Assembly (NCBI GenBank): GCA_024762755.1
Contig: JANTGX010000050.1
Location: 1 to 10,865, forward strand
Direction: 5' to 3'
Length of the DNA: 10,865 nt
Source: Gammaproteobacteria bacterium
Lineage (GTDB): Bacteria; Pseudomonadota; Gammaproteobacteria; SZUA-152
Shown here: positions 7,400 through 10,865 of the stretch, in pieces
Layout of the letters: every line of letters starts with the position of its first letter
Numbering within the stretch: position 1 is the stretch's first letter
Translations under genes and position numbers: made by a program
The notes under the pieces: model-generated
Told to the model about the DNA's origin: nothing
What the model saw: only the letters and a program-made list of their open reading frames with translations
Databases searched by the model: none

Positions 7400-7493
7400 G
7401 GCTTTTATCCCGCCGTGTAACCCCTCGGAAGCGAGAGGTCGGTGACTCTCGGACCAGTCGCCCACATGCTGTGAGCCGGAACCCTAGTCACCC
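7391..7493 (-). promoter_or_regulatory. Guanidine-I (ykkC) riboswitch aptamer
   Basis: On the minus strand the conserved blocks occur in the right order: CTAGGGTTCCGG, then ACTGGTCCGAGAG, then ACACGGCGGGATAAAAGCCC followed by GGGAGGTC. P1 pairs GGTGACT (7492-7486) with AGTCACC (7447-7441). P2 pairs GCTCACA with TGTGGGC inside it (one G-U). P3 is closed by GACCTC (7440-7435) with GAGGTC (7396-7391). These blocks match the guanidine-I class almost letter for letter. It sits at the head of the minus-strand operon for guanidine carboxylation, about 190 bases before the first gene, and should switch transcription on when guanidine is bound. Confidence 0.97.
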
Positions 7494-7513
7494 ATTGAAA
7501 CCAGATTGTCCTG

Positions 7514-7530
7514 GAGCACACCACCAGCCG
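7514..7530 (-). promoter_or_regulatory. Weak sigma54-like promoter candidate for the catabolic operon
   Basis: On the minus strand CGGC (7530-7527) and TGCT (7518-7515) put GG and GC ten bases apart, the exact sigma54 -24/-12 spacing. Flanking bases match the consensus poorly. The predicted start near 7504 is about 11 bases before the aptamer, which is sensible. A sigma70 -10 (GACAAT, 7510-7505) lacks a good -35. Only a candidate. Confidence 0.3.
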
Positions 7531-7625
7531 TGGCGCCTCCTGTTGCCGGACATTCTGCCAGATCCATGCCAATCAGACGAATGCCGGGAAGACAGGGGCT
7601 CCGCTCCCCGACGAGCCCCGATTGC

Positions 7626-7640
7626 GCACCATACGGGTGC
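7626..7640. promoter_or_regulatory. NtrC-like enhancer site
   Basis: GCACC-N5-GGTGC matches the NtrC half-site arrangement (TGCACC-N5-GGTGCA) and sits inside a longer dyad, GATTGC ... GCAATC (7620-7644). It is about 290 bases upstream of the sigma54 promoter start for the importer and about 130 bases upstream of the putative start of the catabolic operon, so it could serve both. Assignment to NtrC rests on the motif and the presence of a sigma54 promoter. Confidence 0.5.
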
Positions 7641-7903
7641 AATCAGCCCCGGCCTGGACGACTGTGGGGCGTGTCAGCCCATCCATCTCGCCTGACGGGA
7701 TCACACAACTCAATTAACAACGAGACCGCCATCATCCATTGCAACACCGTACCGCGCCCCTGGTTTTGCCCTCCCCTGCGCCCTGTCCCCACCATGCACG
7801 GGCATGGCGGCCCCGTTTCAGTGCAACCAGGCACCTGCGAGAGCACCCCGACATGGGCAATAAACCCTTTTTTTGTCAGCTAGTTAGCGGCATTGGCGCC
7901 ACA

Positions 7904-7919
7904 TGGCACACAGGTTGCA
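7904..7919 (+). promoter_or_regulatory. Sigma54 (RpoN) promoter of the ABC importer operon
   Basis: TGGCAC-N5-TTGCA matches the sigma54 -24/-12 consensus (TGGCAC-N5-TTGC) at every conserved base, with GG (7905-7906) and GC (7917-7918) exactly ten bases apart. Transcription is predicted near 7930, leaving a leader of about 40 bases with AGGGG as ribosome site before the ATG at 7970. It implies activation by an enhancer-binding protein, most simply NtrC under nitrogen limitation. Confidence 0.8.
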
Positions 7920-7969
7920 GTCCAAGTATTACTCAAATTCCATCCGGTAATACCTGCAGGGGTCCAACC

Positions 7970-8950
7970 ATGAAACGAAGCCTGAAAATGTTCTTTTCCG
8001 CCATCGCCGGGGTCGCCATGCTCGCCGGCTCTGCTGCCGCATCCGCCGAACCATTGAAGGTCGGCTACAGCGACTGGCCCGGCTGGGTCGCCTGGGAGGT
8101 CGCCATCGATAAGGACTGGTTCAAGGAGGCCGGGGTCGACGTGCAGTTCGAGTGGTTCGACTATGTCGCCTCCATGGATGCCTTCGCCGCCGGCCAGCTG
8201 GACGCCGTGGCCATGACCAACGGCGACGCCCTGGTCACCGGCGCCACCGGCGCCAAGAGTGTGATGATCCTGATCAACGACTACTCCAACGGCAACGACA
8301 TGGTGGTCGGCGGTCCCGGCATCGACGCCATCAAGGATCTGAAGGGCAAGAAGGTCGGCGTCGAGATCGGCTTCGTCGGCCACCTGCTGCTGCTCAACGG
8401 TCTGGAGAAGGCGGGCATGAGCGAGGCCGACGTGGAACTGGTCAACGTGCCCACCAACGAGACCCCCCAGGTACTCGCCTCCGGTGACGTGGACGCCATC
8501 GTCGCCTGGCAGCCCAACTCCGGCATGGCGCTGAACCTGGTGGCCGGCGCCAAGCCCATCTACACCAGCGCCGACGAGCCCGGCCTGATCTACGACGTGC
8601 TGGCCGTCTCCCCCGCCAGCCTGGCCGCCAACCGTGACGAATGGACCAAGGTCGCCAAGGTCTGGTACCGCGTGGTGGACTACATCAAGGACCCGGCCAC
8701 CCATGAGGACGCCGTGAGGATCATGGCCTCGCGCGTTGGCCTGTCGCCCGAGGAATACAAGGGCTTCATCAAGGGCACCAAGATCCTCACCCTGGACGAG
8801 GCCAAGGGCTTCTTCAAGAAGGCCGACGGCTTCAAGTCCCTGTACGGCTCGTCGAAGATCGCCGACGACTTCAATATCGCCAACGAGGTCTACAAGACGC
8901 CGCAGGACATCGACAGCTACATCGACGGCTCCATCACCAACTCGCTGTAA
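7970..8950 (+). CDS. ABC transporter periplasmic substrate-binding protein (NitT/TauT type)
   Basis: This 326-residue protein begins with a Sec signal peptide: Lys/Arg at 2-6, a hydrophobic core at about 8-20 and an ASA|E cleavage site after residue 26. The mature part opens with PLKVGYSDWPGW, the first strand and ligand loop typical of NMT1/SsuA/TauA-type binding proteins. It continues with MDAFAAGQLDAVAMTNGDALV and an inter-domain LKGKKVGVEIGFVGHLLL segment (124-141), then the second lobe with DVDAIVAWQPN (173-183). The ATG at 7970 has AGGGG about seven bases upstream; longer upstream extensions lack a signal peptide. It should deliver its ligand to the permease encoded next. Guanidine is the likely ligand given the neighbouring degradation genes, but the family also takes taurine, sulfonates, nitrate and pyrimidines, so this is inference. 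Expression appears sigma54-dependent. Confidence 0.9.
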   Translation: MKRSLKMFFSAIAGVAMLAGSAAASAEPLKVGYSDWPGWVAWEVAIDKDWFKEAGVDVQFEWFDYVASMDAFAAGQLDAVAMTNGDALVTGATGAKSVMILINDYSNGNDMVVGGPGIDAIKDLKGKKVGVEIGFVGHLLLLNGLEKAGMSEADVELVNVPTNETPQVLASGDVDAIVAWQPNSGMALNLVAGAKPIYTSADEPGLIYDVLAVSPASLAANRDEWTKVAKVWYRVVDYIKDPATHEDAVRIMASRVGLSPEEYKGFIKGTKILTLDEAKGFFKKADGFKSLYGSSKIADDFNIANEVYKTPQDIDSYIDGSITNSL

Positions 8951-8953
8951 ACC

Positions 8954-9007
8954 GACTGTGCACGCCTCCCCCTCGCCCCACGTGGGAGGGGGAGGCACCT
9001 GACAGTC
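8954..9007 (+). repeat. Long intercistronic hairpin between binding protein and permease
   Basis: A nested inverted repeat fills the 82-base gap between the binding-protein and permease genes. The outer arms are GACTGT (8954-8959) and ACAGTC (9002-9007). The middle arms are GCCTCCCCCT (8964-8973) and AGGGGGAGGC (8987-8996). The inner part is CCC-ACGT-GGG (8977-8986). No U-tract follows, so it is unlikely to be a full terminator. Such hairpins often protect the 3' end of a binding-protein message and reduce expression of the downstream permease; that role is inferred. Confidence 0.75.
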
Positions 9008-9032
9008 CATTCCACCCGAGAGATCGCACCGC

Positions 9033-9992
9033 ATGGCCAGCCCCCTGTTCTCCGTACGCCGGGAACTCACCCAGAGACAACGCCTTACCCTGGCGGCGTT
9101 GAGCTTCCTGATCCCGCTGGCGATCTGGTCCCTGGTCAGCTACGTGCCCTTTCTCTGGCACCCCAACATGGCGATCACCGATCCCGGTGGCGTCTCCTTC
9201 TTCAAACCCGGCATGCAGGTGGACAAGGCCGTCTTTGAACGGGAATCCGCCAAGGCCGCGCAGGCTGGCAAACCCCTGCCCCAGGGCGAGCCCGCCAATC
9301 CCATCTATCTGCCCGCCCCCCACGAAGTGGCCACGGCCTTCTACACCGCCTTCACCACCGAACCGCAGCGCCGCAATGAAAAGTGGCTGCACGAGAGCCT
9401 GGGCAGCAGCATCTCGGTGATCTTCTGGGGCTTCTTCCTGTCGTCCCTGTTCGGTGTCCCCCTGGGGATACTGGCCGGCACCTATGACGCCTTCTCGCGT
9501 CTGCACGAACCCTTCATCGAATTCTTCCGCTACCTGCCCGCGCCCGCCTTCGGTGCGCTGGCGGTGGCCATCCTCGGCATCCACGAGGCGCCCAAGATCG
9601 CCATCATCTTCATCGGCACCTTCTTCCAGCAGGTGCTGGTGGTGGCCAACACCACCCGCAAGCTGGACCCCTCCCTGCTGGAGGCGGCGATGACCCTGGG
9701 CGCCCGTCGTCTGCCACTGCTGTTCAAGGTGGTGGTACCCGGCATCGCCACTGACCTCTATCGCGACATGCGCATCCTGCTGGGCTGGGCCTGGACCTAC
9801 CTGATCGTCGCCGAGCTGATCGGCACCAGCTCGGGCATCACCTGGTTCATCACCCAGCAGGCCCGTTACAAGAACTTCGACAACGTCTACGCCGCCATCC
9901 TGATGATCGGCATCATCGGCCTCTCCACCGACCTGATCCTCGGCTGGCTGGGCAAGCGCATCTTCCCCTGGCAGCGCACGGCCACTGCCTGA
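9033..9992 (+). CDS. ABC transporter permease (NitT/TauT type)
   Basis: This 319-residue inner-membrane protein is the channel-forming subunit; two copies would assemble with the ATPase. A first membrane helix lies at about 19-40. A long soluble segment follows (about 42-118). Further helices lie at about 126-150, 168-206 (two), 248-265 and 285-306. The EAA loop that contacts the ATPase is at 217-238, with EAAMTLGARR and the ending VVVPGI. The long periplasmic stretch after helix one is an addition over short SsuC/TauC permeases. The ATG at 9033 is preceded by GAGAGA at about nine bases. It follows the binding-protein gene after an intercistronic hairpin and precedes the ATPase gene by 19 bases, so one operon is clear. 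The substrate, probably guanidine, is inferred from context. Confidence 0.92.
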   Translation: MASPLFSVRRELTQRQRLTLAALSFLIPLAIWSLVSYVPFLWHPNMAITDPGGVSFFKPGMQVDKAVFERESAKAAQAGKPLPQGEPANPIYLPAPHEVATAFYTAFTTEPQRRNEKWLHESLGSSISVIFWGFFLSSLFGVPLGILAGTYDAFSRLHEPFIEFFRYLPAPAFGALAVAILGIHEAPKIAIIFIGTFFQQVLVVANTTRKLDPSLLEAAMTLGARRLPLLFKVVVPGIATDLYRDMRILLGWAWTYLIVAELIGTSSGITWFITQQARYKNFDNVYAAILMIGIIGLSTDLILGWLGKRIFPWQRTATA

Positions 9993-10011
9993 ACAACGAG
10001 CGGAGCACCCC

Positions 10012-10865
10012 ATGAGCCACCTCGAACTACCCAGCTATCTCGACCAGGCGCCCGAGGTCGCCGACCGCTTCACACGTCTCAAGCAACGCCCGGTGATGCT
10101 GGAGGTCAAGGGGCTGTGCAAGGACTTCGACACCCCCCAGGGCAGGGTCACCGCGCTGCGCGACATCAACTTCAAGACCCATCGCCGCGAATTCGTCTGC
10201 GTCATCGGCCCCTCCGGCTGCGGCAAGTCCACCCTGATCCGCACCCTGGCGGGACTGGAGGAACAGAGCAGCGGCGAGGTGCTGCTGGAGGGTCAGCCGG
10301 TACACGGCCCGGGCCCCGACCGGGGCATGGTGTTCCAGGGCTACACCCTGTTCCCCTGGCGCACGGTGAAGAAGAACGTGATGTTCGGCCTGGAGATGGC
10401 CGGGCGCGGGCGCATGGAGGCGGAACAGGAGGCCCTGCAGTGGATCGACCTGGTCGGGCTTTCCAAGTTCGCCAACAGCTATCCGCACCAGCTGTCCGGC
10501 GGCATGAAGCAGCGTGTCGCCATCGCCCGCGCACTGGCCAACCAGCCGCGCATCCTGCTGATGGACGAGCCCTTCGGCGCGCTCGACGCCCAGACCCGTG
10601 CCCGCATGCAGTCCTACCTGCTGGAGATCTGGCAGAACATCGATATCACCGTACTGTTCATCACCCACGACCTGGACGAGGCGATCTTTCTCGCCGACCG
10701 CATCCTGGTGCTCAAGGCCCACCCGGGCGAGGTGCAGGAACTGATCGAGGTGCCGGTGCCCCACCCGCGCTCGCCCGAACAACTGCTCAGCCCCGAGTTT
10801 CTCGCCACCAGGGCGCGGCTGGAGGAATTGATCCACCCACCCGCCGCCGAAGAGGTCGGCCTCTC
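10012..10865 (+). CDS. ABC transporter ATP-binding protein (NitT/TauT type), 3' end cut by window
   Basis: The gene is open to the window edge with 284 visible residues and no stop, so it is partial at its 3' end. An N-terminal extension of about 27 residues precedes the ABC domain, which starts near VMLEVKGLCKDF. All motifs are intact: Walker A GPSGCGKST (66-74), Q-loop VFQ (107-109), signature LSGGM (161-165), Walker B ILLMDEP (181-187) and switch His219 in ITHD. FPWRTVKKNV (114-123) and the following helices are typical of the SsuB/TauB/NrtD branch. The ATG at 10012 has GGAG about eight bases upstream. It powers import through the upstream permease. Most relatives are 250-300 residues, so little is probably missing. 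Genes beyond the window may extend the operon. Confidence 0.94.
   Translation, partial: MSHLELPSYLDQAPEVADRFTRLKQRPVMLEVKGLCKDFDTPQGRVTALRDINFKTHRREFVCVIGPSGCGKSTLIRTLAGLEEQSSGEVLLEGQPVHGPGPDRGMVFQGYTLFPWRTVKKNVMFGLEMAGRGRMEAEQEALQWIDLVGLSKFANSYPHQLSGGMKQRVAIARALANQPRILLMDEPFGALDAQTRARMQSYLLEIWQNIDITVLFITHDLDEAIFLADRILVLKAHPGEVQELIEVPVPHPRSPEQLLSPEFLATRARLEELIHPPAAEEVGL

Larger units (their letters stand above)
7500..7969. other. Divergent regulatory region between catabolic operon and importer
   Basis: About 470 bases without a credible gene separate the guanidine-I aptamer from the binding-protein start. The open frames here are short, lack ribosome sites and have no recognisable product. 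The region holds a weak sigma54-like element for the minus operon (7514-7530), a run of overlapping inverted repeats (7595-7670) including an NtrC-like dyad (7626-7640), an AT-rich patch near 7697-7725, a dyad at 7792-7807, a T-run at 7868-7874 and a strong sigma54 promoter (7904-7919). Confidence 0.8.

Noticed and set aside
7656..7663. GG-ACGA-CT on the plus strand as a guanidine-II hairpin for the importer
   Set aside because: The stem relies on two G-U pairs and a bulge, and no well-formed ACGA partner hairpin lies nearby, so it does not meet the two-hairpin pattern.
7854..7874. GGG-N7-CCC followed by seven T residues as a terminator
   Set aside because: The stem is only three pairs, and no gene ends upstream on this strand.
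7471..7883. Small open frames of 70-125 codons in the intergenic region
   Set aside because: No ribosome sites or recognisable products, and they overlap the regulatory elements.
7880..10836. Long minus-strand frames opposite the importer genes
   Set aside because: They lie antisense to genes with intact binding-protein, permease and ATPase motifs and show only shadow composition.

Overview
The window is GC-rich and codes densely on both strands. It looks like a chromosomal segment of a high-GC proteobacterium, probably a gammaproteobacterium: the left edge holds the C-terminal end of a ComM/YifB-type AAA+ ATPase, and the right side carries a strong sigma54 promoter. Species cannot be fixed from the sequence. 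There are no tRNA or rRNA genes, insertion sequences, CRISPR arrays or other mobile elements.

The core is a complete guanidine-degradation locus. On the minus strand, read from about 7500 down to 297, the order is: a guanidine-I (ykkC) riboswitch with a terminator-like expression platform; a guanidine-II (mini-ykkC) riboswitch; two paralogous DUF1989 proteins (urea-carboxylase-associated proteins, the CgdAB carboxyguanidine deiminase pair); a second guanidine-II riboswitch; a 1195-residue biotin-dependent urea-carboxylase-family enzyme, here best read as guanidine carboxylase; and allophanate hydrolase (AtzF). The expected pathway is guanidine + bicarbonate + ATP to carboxyguanidine, deimination to allophanate, then hydrolysis to ammonia and CO2, freeing guanidine nitrogen for growth.

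Divergently, on the plus strand from 7970 to the window edge, lie the three parts of a NitT/TauT-type ABC importer: periplasmic binding protein, permease and ATPase (the last cut by the edge). They probably import guanidine or a related compound. This side has no canonical guanidine riboswitch. It has a near-perfect sigma54 -24/-12 element 50 bp before the first gene and an NtrC-like dyad in the shared upstream region, pointing to nitrogen-limitation control.

The most striking point is the regulatory stacking: one five-kilobase catabolic operon appears to carry three guanidine sensors of two unrelated RNA folds (one guanidine-I and two guanidine-II), beside a divergent importer with nitrogen (sigma54) control. 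Two automatic start-codon choices (7352 and 5735) would run coding sequence through these riboswitches and should be corrected to 7199 and 5693.
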